DNA of 64,000 bases from Oceanispirochaeta sp963676905 (GTDB taxonomy: Bacteria; Spirochaetota; Spirochaetia; DSM-2461): assembly GCA_963676905.2 (NCBI GenBank), contig CAXXVE010000001.1, positions 1,240,001-1,304,000 on the forward strand, in the 5' to 3' direction. The notes under the pieces were generated by a model. That model saw only the letters and a list, made by a program, of their open reading frames with translations, had not been told where the DNA came from and searched no databases. Shown here piece by piece: positions 24,622 through 31,792 of the stretch. Each line of letters starts with the position of its first letter. Positions within the stretch are counted from its first letter, which is position 1. Position numbers and translations under genes: made by a program.

Positions 24622-25740
24622 TCAAATAAGGGAGAGGGCTCTGCTTCGTGAGAGGGGGGGGCTAATATGATAACCCTGGACCTGGCTGCACTGTTCGCTC
24701 AAAAGGCATTCCATCTGTTCGGCTGTTTCAACGCCTTCCGCAATGATCTCTTTTTCAAGAGATCGGGAGAGGGATATTATTGAGTTGATAATATGCCTGC
24801 TGCAGCTGTTGTCCAACATTCTGTCAACAAAAGACTTGTCTATCTTGATTCTGTCAAAGCTGAGAGTTTGCAGATAACTCAATGAGGAAAAACCGGTTCC
24901 ATAATCATCTATGGATATTGTAAACCCCGCCTTCCTGAGCTTTTCAGTCAGGGCTGAGATCTCTCCGATTTCGCCGGGCTTCACAGACTCAGTTATTTCC
25001 AGGTCCAGTGTGTGGGGAGAGGTGCTGTTTTCTTCGACGATGGAGATGAGCTTTTCAAAGAAGCCTGGTTCATTCATCTGGCGGACCGAGATATTTATGC
25101 CTGTCCTTTTATTATTGATTCCCCTGGCTGTCAGGTCATTGCTGAAACGGCAGGCTTCATCAATGATCCACTCCCCTATGGGGATAATCAGGCCGCTCTC
25201 TTCCGCAAGCGGGATGAATCTGGCAGGTGAAACAATCTCTCCACTCTGATGCTGCCAGCGGATAAGGGTCTCGAATCCGCAGATTCTGCCGCTTTCCAGC
25301 TCAACCTGGGGCTGGTAGACAAGATAGAATTCCTTTCTGTTTGCGGCCCCTTCAAGGTCTCTCTTAAGGGCCTGCTGACTTCTCTCACTCTTATGGGGAA
25401 GCCGCTTTTTCAGATCGGCTGCAGGGGGAGCCGATAACATCCTGGACAAGTTTAGAGTGGTGGCTATCGCCCTGAAATAGAGCACTGCCAGTATTACAAG
25501 GAGGACCACGGAGGGAATCACTATAGCAAACACTCTGTTCATGGGCCCAGGCAGGGATTCAAAGAGGAGGAGGGCGTTGAATTCAGAAGTCTCTGAAAGG
25601 TGCAGACTGACTGTGTGCTTCATATTCCTTTTCAGGAAGTTGAGCAGAAGGGCTTCACTCAGGGTGAAGAGAGTTATAAATAAACCCAGAAGGGCCAGTG
25701 TCCTTCTGCTGTTCTCTTTCTGTATTCCTAAATTACCCAT
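24622..25740 (-). CDS. membrane-anchored EAL cyclic-di-GMP phosphodiesterase
   Basis: 372 residues. Two membrane helices (about 15-35 and 70-92) flank a short periplasmic segment, then an EAL domain at ~127-370. Catalytic motifs include FETLIRW (EAL variant ETL), NISVRQM, LEITES, IDDYGTGFSSLSYL, IKIDKSFV and EGVETAEQ, so it should hydrolyse cyclic di-GMP. No GGDEF domain. It lies upstream of the barrel gene on the same strand, with a 111-base gap that may hold a separate promoter. Confidence 0.9.
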   Translation of the reverse strand: MGNLGIQKENSRRTLALLGLFITLFTLSEALLLNFLKRNMKHTVSLHLSETSEFNALLLFESLPGPMNRVFAIVIPSVVLLVILAVLYFRAIATTLNLSRMLSAPPAADLKKRLPHKSERSQQALKRDLEGAANRKEFYLVYQPQVELESGRICGFETLIRWQHQSGEIVSPARFIPLAEESGLIIPIGEWIIDEACRFSNDLTARGINNKRTGINISVRQMNEPGFFEKLISIVEENSTSPHTLDLEITESVKPGEIGEISALTEKLRKAGFTISIDDYGTGFSSLSYLQTLSFDRIKIDKSFVDRMLDNSCSRHIINSIISLSRSLEKEIIAEGVETAEQMECLLSEQCSQVQGYHISPPLSRSRALSLI

Positions 25741-25910
25741 AAACGTCCATATCCTTGATAAAGTGAGCCATAAATGTAGACGTGTTCAGTTAAAAATAAA
25801 TGGGGTGATTGTGATAAGGGCGTGGATATATGTGGAGTCTGCATGAATGTTCAGACGTTTATGTGCTGCACTGGCAGGTAATAGGCAGCTTTGCGGCTGT
25901 AGTTTAAGGC

Positions 25911-25950
25911 AAAATCCGGACAGGCCGCTGCAGGGGAATCTGTCCGGATT
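25911..25950 (-). terminator. hairpin terminator after hpt
   Basis: On the minus strand AATCCGGACAG pairs perfectly with CTGTCCGGATT (11 bp, 16-base loop) and is followed by a short TTTT run, 12 bases after the hpt stop. Confidence 0.7.
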
Positions 25951-25961
25951 GATACTGGATG

Positions 25962-26492
25962 TCAGTCTTTGGGGATGACTTTACCCACATAGGGCAGGTT
26001 TCTGTGCTTCTGTGCATAGTCTATACCGTATCCGATTACGAATACGTCGGGGATTGTAAATCCCACATAGTCTACAGGAACCTCTACTTCCCGTCTGTCC
26101 GGCTTGTCCAGGAGAGTACAAATCTTCAGTGATGCCGGCTCTCTGAGTTCCAGAAATTCTTTTACCCGTTCCAGGGTGTAACCCGTATCGATAATGTCCT
26201 CGACAATTATGACATGGCGGCCTCGGATCTCCTCTTCCAGGTCTTTCTTTATCTGAACATCCCTTGATGAGTCCATGGAGTTGCCGTAGCTCGAGACAAC
26301 CATAAAGTCAAACCTGGCATCCAGATCAATATGCCGGGCCAGGTCGGCCAGGAATACTGTTGATCCCCGCAGAAGGCCTACCAGAATAACTTCGTCGGTA
26401 TCGTTGTAGTCCCTTTCGATGGCTTTCGCGATCTCGTGCACCTTGTCGGCCAGTGTCTTTTCGTCAATCAGAACATCAATTGTGTATTCCAT
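25962..26492 (-). CDS. hpt: hypoxanthine phosphoribosyltransferase
   Basis: 176 residues, standard size. The enzyme salvages hypoxanthine (and often guanine) using PRPP. The PRPP-binding loop VIIVEDIIDTGYTL, the GLLRGSTVFLADL segment and the base-binding VGFTIPDVFVIGYGIDY near the end are clear. It diverges from the chemoreceptor gene with a 17-base palindrome between them. Confidence 0.95.
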   Translation of the reverse strand: MEYTIDVLIDEKTLADKVHEIAKAIERDYNDTDEVILVGLLRGSTVFLADLARHIDLDARFDFMVVSSYGNSMDSSRDVQIKKDLEEEIRGRHVIIVEDIIDTGYTLERVKEFLELREPASLKICTLLDKPDRREVEVPVDYVGFTIPDVFVIGYGIDYAQKHRNLPYVGKVIPKD

Positions 26493-26519
26493 AATCAGTA
26501 TATAACTCCCGAATAATGT

Positions 26520-26536
26520 ATTGTAACGGTTACAAT
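26520..26536. promoter_or_regulatory. 17-base perfect palindrome between hpt and the chemoreceptor gene
   Basis: ATTGTAACGGTTACAAT is a perfect inverted repeat around a central G, 28 bases before the hpt start and 73 before the chemoreceptor start. This symmetry and length fit a dimeric repressor operator controlling one or both genes. The regulator is not visible in the window. Confidence 0.4.
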
Positions 26537-26608
26537 TTTCTTTCTTCCATTTGATCGACTACAATTATAAGCATTATCTCTATTCCGGAAACCCCAAAGG
26601 AGCTGTGT

Positions 26609-28315
26609 ATGTTTAAAATCAAGTATAAGATTGTGGCTTTGGTTATAGCCAGCCTTCTTATTCTGGGAACTGTCGTGGGCGGTCTCTCCGTATATAATGT
26701 CCAGAAGCTGGCAGGGACCACTGTGGACACCCTTGAAGAGGTTTTGCGAACTGATTTTGATAATCTGGCGGCCAGTCAGGTGGAGTCGGCCATATCAATA
26801 GCAGAACACTATTACGGCCGGCGTGATGAGTTCGGAGAGGATATGGCAAAGCAGATTGCCCTGAATGCCATTATGAGTATCCGCTACGGAGAGTCCGGCT
26901 ATATCTATATCTATGATTCAAAGGGTGTCACCGTAGCCCTGCCGGATGCCTCTGTTATCGGAACAAACCGCTGGGATCTGCAGGATGCCAACGGGGACTA
27001 TATTATCAGAGATATCATTGCTGCAGCCAAAGACGGAACAGGTTTTACCGACTACTGGTACAATAAGCCCGGTGAGGATGTGGCTTCCCCCAAGCGTTCA
27101 TTTAACGCCTTCTTCGAACCCTGGGACTGGTTTGTAGGGTCCGGAAATTATGTAGATGAGATTGATGACCTTGTCGCAGAGGAAGACAGCCTTATCAGCA
27201 GTGCCATCGGAAGAATTATTATCACAATAACCATTTTGGATATTGCACTGATAGCCCTCTTTTCAATTATTGCCTGGGTTCTGGGCGGGAAGATATCAAA
27301 GCCTGTAGAGCAGCTCTCAGTTGATGTTAAGAGTATCGCCGCAGGCAACCTGGATACACATGTAGAGGTCAGCACGAAGGATGAGACCATGATTCTTGCA
27401 TCGGCCCTTCAGGACATGGTTGTCCGGCTGAGAAGTACGGTCTCCGGTATTATTGAAGCCGCCGATGCCATCAAAATGAGTGCCCAGGAGGTTGCAGGCG
27501 CATCCCAGCAGGTCGCTTCGGGGGCAAATGAGCAGGCTTCCAGCGCCGAGGAAATTTCGGCTTCCATGGAGGAGCTTTCAGCAAACATCCAGCAGAATAC
27601 AGAGAACTCCAGAGAATCCAATACCATTGTCTCCCAGGCAGCCAATGATGCCGACAGCAGCGGCACCGCTGTTGAAGAGACTGTTAACTCAATGAAGTTT
27701 ATCTCCGAGAAGATTAACATCATCGAAGAGATCGCCAGAAATACAAACCTTCTGGCCCTGAATGCCGCCATCGAAGCGGCCCGGGCCGGAGAAGCGGGCA
27801 AGGGATTTGCTGTAGTCGCCTCGGAGGTCAGGAAGCTGGCTGAGAACAGCCAGAACGCGGCCAATGACATCACCCAGGTTTCGGCTGATTCCGTGCGCAA
27901 GGCTGACGCCACCCTTGAGCTGATGAGAAGCATTGTTCCCAATATCAAGAAGTCCGCGGAGATAGCCGAGGAGATTTTTGAGGGAAGCAACGAGCAGGCC
28001 AGAGGCGCTGAGCAGATCAATACAGCCCTGCTGCAGATGGACAAGGTCATTCAGTCCAATGCGGCTTCCAGCGAGGAGATCGCATCCATGGCGGAAGATC
28101 TGAAGGACAAGTCCCAGATTCTTTCAGAGCTTGTGAACTACTTCAGAATCAAAAATATGGAGAGGTCTTCAGCCGCCGTTAAGAGGCAGATCAAGGCCCC
28201 CGCGGCAGCTCCGGCTCCCCGTAGCATACCCCCGAAAACCGGAGATCTGAAGGACACAAGTACCATCATTGTCTCCTCTGATGATGATTCAGACGATGAC
28301 TTCACCGAATTCTGA
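26609..28315 (+). CDS. methyl-accepting chemotaxis protein with a single-Cache sensor
   Basis: 568 residues. Helix at ~9-28, an extracytoplasmic Cache-type sensor (~35-200, GESGYIYIYDSKGVTVALP and WDWFVGSGNYVDE), second helix ~202-227, HAMP, then the signalling domain with hairpin tip IEEIARNTNLLALNAAIEAARAGEAGKGFAVVA. Several QxxASSAEE-type methylation sites are present. It reports ligand binding to CheA/CheW. The C-terminal ~50 residues are a flexible Pro/Ala linker and an acidic tail. Confidence 0.95.
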   Translation: MFKIKYKIVALVIASLLILGTVVGGLSVYNVQKLAGTTVDTLEEVLRTDFDNLAASQVESAISIAEHYYGRRDEFGEDMAKQIALNAIMSIRYGESGYIYIYDSKGVTVALPDASVIGTNRWDLQDANGDYIIRDIIAAAKDGTGFTDYWYNKPGEDVASPKRSFNAFFEPWDWFVGSGNYVDEIDDLVAEEDSLISSAIGRIIITITILDIALIALFSIIAWVLGGKISKPVEQLSVDVKSIAAGNLDTHVEVSTKDETMILASALQDMVVRLRSTVSGIIEAADAIKMSAQEVAGASQQVASGANEQASSAEEISASMEELSANIQQNTENSRESNTIVSQAANDADSSGTAVEETVNSMKFISEKINIIEEIARNTNLLALNAAIEAARAGEAGKGFAVVASEVRKLAENSQNAANDITQVSADSVRKADATLELMRSIVPNIKKSAEIAEEIFEGSNEQARGAEQINTALLQMDKVIQSNAASSEEIASMAEDLKDKSQILSELVNYFRIKNMERSSAAVKRQIKAPAAAPAPRSIPPKTGDLKDTSTIIVSSDDDSDDDFTEF

Positions 28316-28322
28316 TAATTAA

Positions 28323-28373
28323 CCCCCCTTTTCGGGGGGGGCAGGGTAAATTTCAACCTTTTGGTTGATTTAC
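28323..28373 (+). terminator. two tandem hairpins after the chemoreceptor gene
   Basis: C6-TTTTC-G6 (28323-28339) is followed by GTAAAT..TCAACC-TTTT-GGTTGA..TTTAC (28346-28373). They follow the chemoreceptor stop, but neither has a strong T-run, so they may end or only attenuate transcription before the next gene. Confidence 0.4.
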
Positions 28374-28431
28374 AACTCCCCTGTTACCGGCGACCATTAA
28401 CATGGATTCATATCCGGAAACGGGGGGATAT

Positions 28432-28977
28432 ATGCTGAAAGATATAGCTAAAGATCTGAAAGAGGATCTGATCTGGAACGAGCAGTGTGATGAGGTGCTG
28501 AACCTGCTGCCAAGCTACAGGCAGTTTGAAGAGAGGATCAGGAGAAATGTTATTGCCCGGCTGATTGCCCGGCTGCCCTATCTTGCAGGCACTGAGAGGC
28601 CCGAACGGGACGGGGTCAATAATCTGGTTATTTTTGTTCTTTCAAGCTACGGGGATACAAGGAAGGTATTCCGTCATGCTCCTGGAGATGACGTCTCCGT
28701 TTTTGAACGCCTCAAACCGATTATGAACTTTACAGGCGGCAATGATAAGATTCTGACCCGGGGTATGAATATCATCGCCCTAGTGCTTGTCCATGACTAT
28801 CACCGCGATAAGGATGAGGATCTGCTGACTGGCCACTACAACCCCCTGAACTCGGGTCGTTGGGACTATGACGAGATAAGAAAGGAGCTGGAGGATCAGA
28901 TCAGGGCCGTTCCCTGCAAACAGATGGACAGAATCCTTGATCTGGAGACGATTCCTACGGTTGTATGGAACAGTTGA
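28432..28977 (+). CDS. cytosolic protein of unknown function
   Basis: 181 residues from the ATG at 28432, which follows a G-rich ribosome site (the in-frame ATG at 28402 has none). Mostly helical, with no signal peptide. Distinct stretches are GVNNLVIFVLSSYGDTRKVF, TRGMNIIALVLVHDYHRDKDEDL and a C-terminal ETIPTVVWNS. I do not recognise it. It follows the chemoreceptor gene and has its own strong terminator. Confidence 0.7.
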   Translation: MLKDIAKDLKEDLIWNEQCDEVLNLLPSYRQFEERIRRNVIARLIARLPYLAGTERPERDGVNNLVIFVLSSYGDTRKVFRHAPGDDVSVFERLKPIMNFTGGNDKILTRGMNIIALVLVHDYHRDKDEDLLTGHYNPLNSGRWDYDEIRKELEDQIRAVPCKQMDRILDLETIPTVVWNS

Positions 28978-29027
28978 ACCGGAGATAACACTCCCGGAGG
29001 GGTTTCCAGGAGTTTATTTGATTATGT

Positions 29028-29064
29028 AAGGCAGCCCTTCCGTTGGAAAGGCTGCCTTTTTTTT
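29028..29064 (+). terminator. intrinsic terminator
   Basis: Stem AAGGCAGCC / GGCTGCCTT with a 13-base loop, followed by six more T, after the gene ending at 28977. The stem reads similarly on the other strand but without an equal T-run. Confidence 0.85.
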
Positions 29065-29114
29065 ATTCATTTAAATTCTCTGCCGGGACACGGCAGGCTT
29101 GTCAGAATTTAAAA

Positions 29115-29651
29115 TCAGTACTTTTTATCTGCGTAGCCGACCCAGCCGCCATGGTCAACAAGAGTTCTGTCAAATCCTGAGATTGTGAAGCTCAGAGTCT
29201 TTGTTTTTCCTGATGCCGAACGGAAGGTAAACTCGCTTTTCTCAAGATCCGTGGTTATGCTTGTCTCTTCTCCTGAAAAGTCAGAAAAGAGCCCCGCAAT
29301 TTCATCAGATCCCAGTTCCACAGCCATCATGCCGCAGTTGTACATATTCTGACGAAAGATGCGGGCGAAGTTTTCGGCGATAACAAGATTAATGCCGTTT
29401 ACCTCAAGAGCCCAGGGTGCGTGTTCACGGGAGGAACCGCAGCCGAAGTTGCTCTTTGTAAGTATGACGCTGACGCCGTCAAGGTTGCGGGCCGGATCGA
29501 AGCCGTCCATTTTGAGGTCCTCAAGCAGGTAGGGCTGTAGAGCCTCTTTGGTTATCTCCGTCAGATATTTGGCGGGAATGATTTCGTCTGTATTGATGTC
29601 GGAGCGGTCCAGGAAGAGAACCTTTCCATTGAATTCTTTTACTGCTGACAT
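29115..29651 (-). CDS. leuD: 3-isopropylmalate dehydratase-type small subunit
   Basis: 178 residues, the swivel domain that pairs with the large subunit to isomerise a 2-alkylmalate. Family motif GCGSSREHAPWAL (substrate-binding Ser/Arg) and DRSDINTDEIIPAKYL are clear. Size matches the type-2 LeuD/homoaconitase small-subunit group. Starts 4 bases after leuC, so cotranscribed. No leuA or leuB lies nearby, so the true 2-alkylmalate substrate is not certain. Confidence 0.88.
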   Translation of the reverse strand: MSAVKEFNGKVLFLDRSDINTDEIIPAKYLTEITKEALQPYLLEDLKMDGFDPARNLDGVSVILTKSNFGCGSSREHAPWALEVNGINLVIAENFARIFRQNMYNCGMMAVELGSDEIAGLFSDFSGEETSITTDLEKSEFTFRSASGKTKTLSFTISGFDRTLVDHGGWVGYADKKY

Positions 29652-29655
29652 AGTC

Positions 29656-30942
29656 TTACCCCTTGTAGAGTGATGAGTTTGTAATATATCCGCTGATAGC
29701 TGCGGCCGCTGCCGATGCGGGGCTCATCAGGTGAACCATTCCGCCCTTGCCCATTCTTCCGTTGAAGTTCCGGTTGGTTGTAGAGGCGCAGACCTCACCG
29801 TCCGCCAGAACTCCGTTGCTCATGCCGAGACAGGCACCGCAGGTGGGGTTGGTCAGGCAGACTCCTGCCTCCATAAAAATACCGATCAGCCCCTCTTTCA
29901 GGGCCTGCTTGTAGATGTCGGGAGTTGCAGGTGAGAGGACAACTCTTACAGAGTCGGCCACCTTCTTCCCTTCAAGAACCTTCGCAGCCTCTCTGAGGTC
30001 TTCTATGCGGCCGTTGGTACAGCTACCGATATAGACCTGGTTGACGGGGGTCTTTTCAAGTTCGGCGATGGTCTTCACCTGGTCCGGCTTGTAGCCGAAG
30101 GTGGCCACCGGTTCCAGAGTGCTTACGTCCATGTCTATCACTTCGGCATAGGTGGCGTCGCTATCGGAGTTCCACTTGCTGTAGTCCGCAAGAGCCGCCG
30201 CCTTGTCTGCATAATCCTCTTTGATAAAGTCCCATAGATACTCGACGGTAGTCATGTCGGGGGGGCAGATTCCGCAGGTTCCGCCGGCCTCAATGGCCAT
30301 GTTGCAGACAGTCATACGCTCCTCCATGGAGAAGGATTCAACAACGGGGCCGCAGAATTCGATGACCTTGTTGGTGGCACCGTTTACACCCAGTCTGGCT
30401 ATGATCGAAAGGATCACGTCCTTGGCATAAACACCGGGTTTAAGGGCACCTGTTACATTGATCTTTATGGATTCAGGCTCCTTGAAGCTGCACACTCCCT
30501 TCAGTATTCCCACCTCAAGGTCTGTGGTGCCCACTCCCGCGGCAAAGGCTCCGAATGCTCCGTGTGTACAGGTATGGGAGTCTCCCATGATGACTGTAAA
30601 TCCGGGGCGGACAAATCCCTTTTCTGGGAAGATGGCGTGGCAGACTCCGTTGCGGCCGATATCAAAGAAGTCTTTGATGCCGTGCCGTGAGGCCCATTCC
30701 CTCATAATCTTTCCCTGCTCCGCTGTTTTGGAGTCCTTCGCGGGAGTTACATGGTCAATGACGGCCTTGATCTTGTCGGGGTCGAAGACCCTGTCCATTC
30801 CTCGGCTGACCAGGTCGTTGATGGCGATGGGGGTTGTAATCTCGTGACAGAATACCCTGTCCAGGCCGAGTACAGAGATCCCTTCCTCAGGGCTGTCCAC
30901 CCGATGTGCATCGAAAATTTTTTCTGCAATGGTTTTTCCCAT
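29656..30942 (-). CDS. leuC: 3-isopropylmalate dehydratase-type large subunit
   Basis: 428 residues. It carries the 4Fe-4S cluster: the ligand cysteines are in YIGSCTNGRIED and NPTCGACLGM. MGDSHTCTHGAFGAFAAGVGTTD and NRNFNGRMGKGGMVHLMSP are family marks. Length (~420) matches the group shared by archaeal-type LeuC and homoaconitase, so isopropylmalate, homocitrate or citramalate are possible substrates. It follows the XRE-cupin regulator gene on the same strand. Confidence 0.9.
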   Translation of the reverse strand: MGKTIAEKIFDAHRVDSPEEGISVLGLDRVFCHEITTPIAINDLVSRGMDRVFDPDKIKAVIDHVTPAKDSKTAEQGKIMREWASRHGIKDFFDIGRNGVCHAIFPEKGFVRPGFTVIMGDSHTCTHGAFGAFAAGVGTTDLEVGILKGVCSFKEPESIKINVTGALKPGVYAKDVILSIIARLGVNGATNKVIEFCGPVVESFSMEERMTVCNMAIEAGGTCGICPPDMTTVEYLWDFIKEDYADKAAALADYSKWNSDSDATYAEVIDMDVSTLEPVATFGYKPDQVKTIAELEKTPVNQVYIGSCTNGRIEDLREAAKVLEGKKVADSVRVVLSPATPDIYKQALKEGLIGIFMEAGVCLTNPTCGACLGMSNGVLADGEVCASTTNRNFNGRMGKGGMVHLMSPASAAAAAISGYITNSSLYKG

Positions 30943-31067
30943 TTTCTTCTCCTTGTACCGGCGGAGCCGGCTCTATTTGAAGTCCGGAGTTTCCTGAGCG
31001 GAATCCGGGTCCTGTATTCCATACTGTTTCCGTTCCGGGGCTTGCAGTTCCGGAGGGAGCGGCTTTT

Positions 31068-31646
31068 TTATGTAAACAACCGGGGAGGGCTGATTATCCA
31101 GATGGCCTTGAGCTCCTCTTTTCCGCTGTTTACCAGAAGATGGGGGACCGCAGAAGAGAAGGAGAGGCTGTCTCCGGCCTTGAGCTTGTACTTTTCAGTG
31201 CCGTAAAGAAGCTCTGCCTGACCGGATAGAATGATGCCCATCTCCCGCCCGGGGTGGCCGTAGTCCTCGCTTCCCTTTTCTCCTCCGGGACGGATGGTGA
31301 GCTCCATGGTCTCCATGGTTTCTCCCTCTTCCGCAGAACCGGGAGGGGTCAGAAGCTCGTACTGAACGGCGCCCATACTGAGGCGGTTGCGCTCCTCCTT
31401 CCGGACCATCTTTAGTTTTCTTTTCTTCCGGAAGTCACGGAAAAGATACTCCGGATCAATGTCCAGAATATCTGCCAGGTTCAGCAGTGTATCTATGGAG
31501 GGGGATACCTTGTTGTTCTCTATCTGAGAGATCAGGCTGGCGCTGACATCCATCCGGCGGGCCAGTTCTTTCAGAGTAATTCCCTGGCTCTCTCTGACGC
31601 TGCGGATTTTCTCTCCGAATCTGTACTCCGGCCGTTTCAAAGGCAA
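31068..31646 (-). CDS. XRE-family regulator with C-terminal cupin
   Basis: 192 residues. Residues ~10-65 are a Cro/C1-type helix-turn-helix (GITLKELARRMDVSASLISQIENNKVSPSI), and ~115-190 form a cupin (GREMGIILSGQAELLYG, LKAGDSLSFSSAVPHLLVNSG) that would sense a small molecule. Such proteins regulate amino-acid or sugar metabolism genes. Gene order places it upstream of leuCD, so it may control the dehydratase. Its own upstream region contains the palindrome TTTCA-AC-TGAAA at 31660-31671. Confidence 0.9.
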   Translation of the reverse strand: MPLKRPEYRFGEKIRSVRESQGITLKELARRMDVSASLISQIENNKVSPSIDTLLNLADILDIDPEYLFRDFRKKRKLKMVRKEERNRLSMGAVQYELLTPPGSAEEGETMETMELTIRPGGEKGSEDYGHPGREMGIILSGQAELLYGTEKYKLKAGDSLSFSSAVPHLLVNSGKEELKAIWIISPPRLFT

Positions 31647-31659
31647 CCCTCCTTTTTTA

Positions 31660-31671
31660 TTTCAACTGAAA
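31660..31671. promoter_or_regulatory. candidate operator of the XRE-cupin regulator
   Basis: TTTCA-AC-TGAAA is an inverted repeat 14 bases upstream of the regulator start codon, between the ribosome site and the likely -10 region. It would suit autoregulation. Evidence is position and symmetry only. Confidence 0.3.
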
Positions 31672-31743
31672 CTATGACAGTATAATTAAACTTTATTTAA
31701 CTATATGTCAACTCATTTCAGTATTACTTAACTGCCTTCCAAT

Positions 31744-31773
31744 AAAAAACCCGGTCTCCATAAGAAGACCGGG
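31744..31773 (-). terminator. intrinsic terminator of lon
   Basis: Minus strand: CCCGGTCT paired with AGACCGGG, followed by TTTTTT, 20 bases past the lon stop. Confidence 0.85.
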
Positions 31774-31792
31774 CCGGTTAACTTATATGAAT

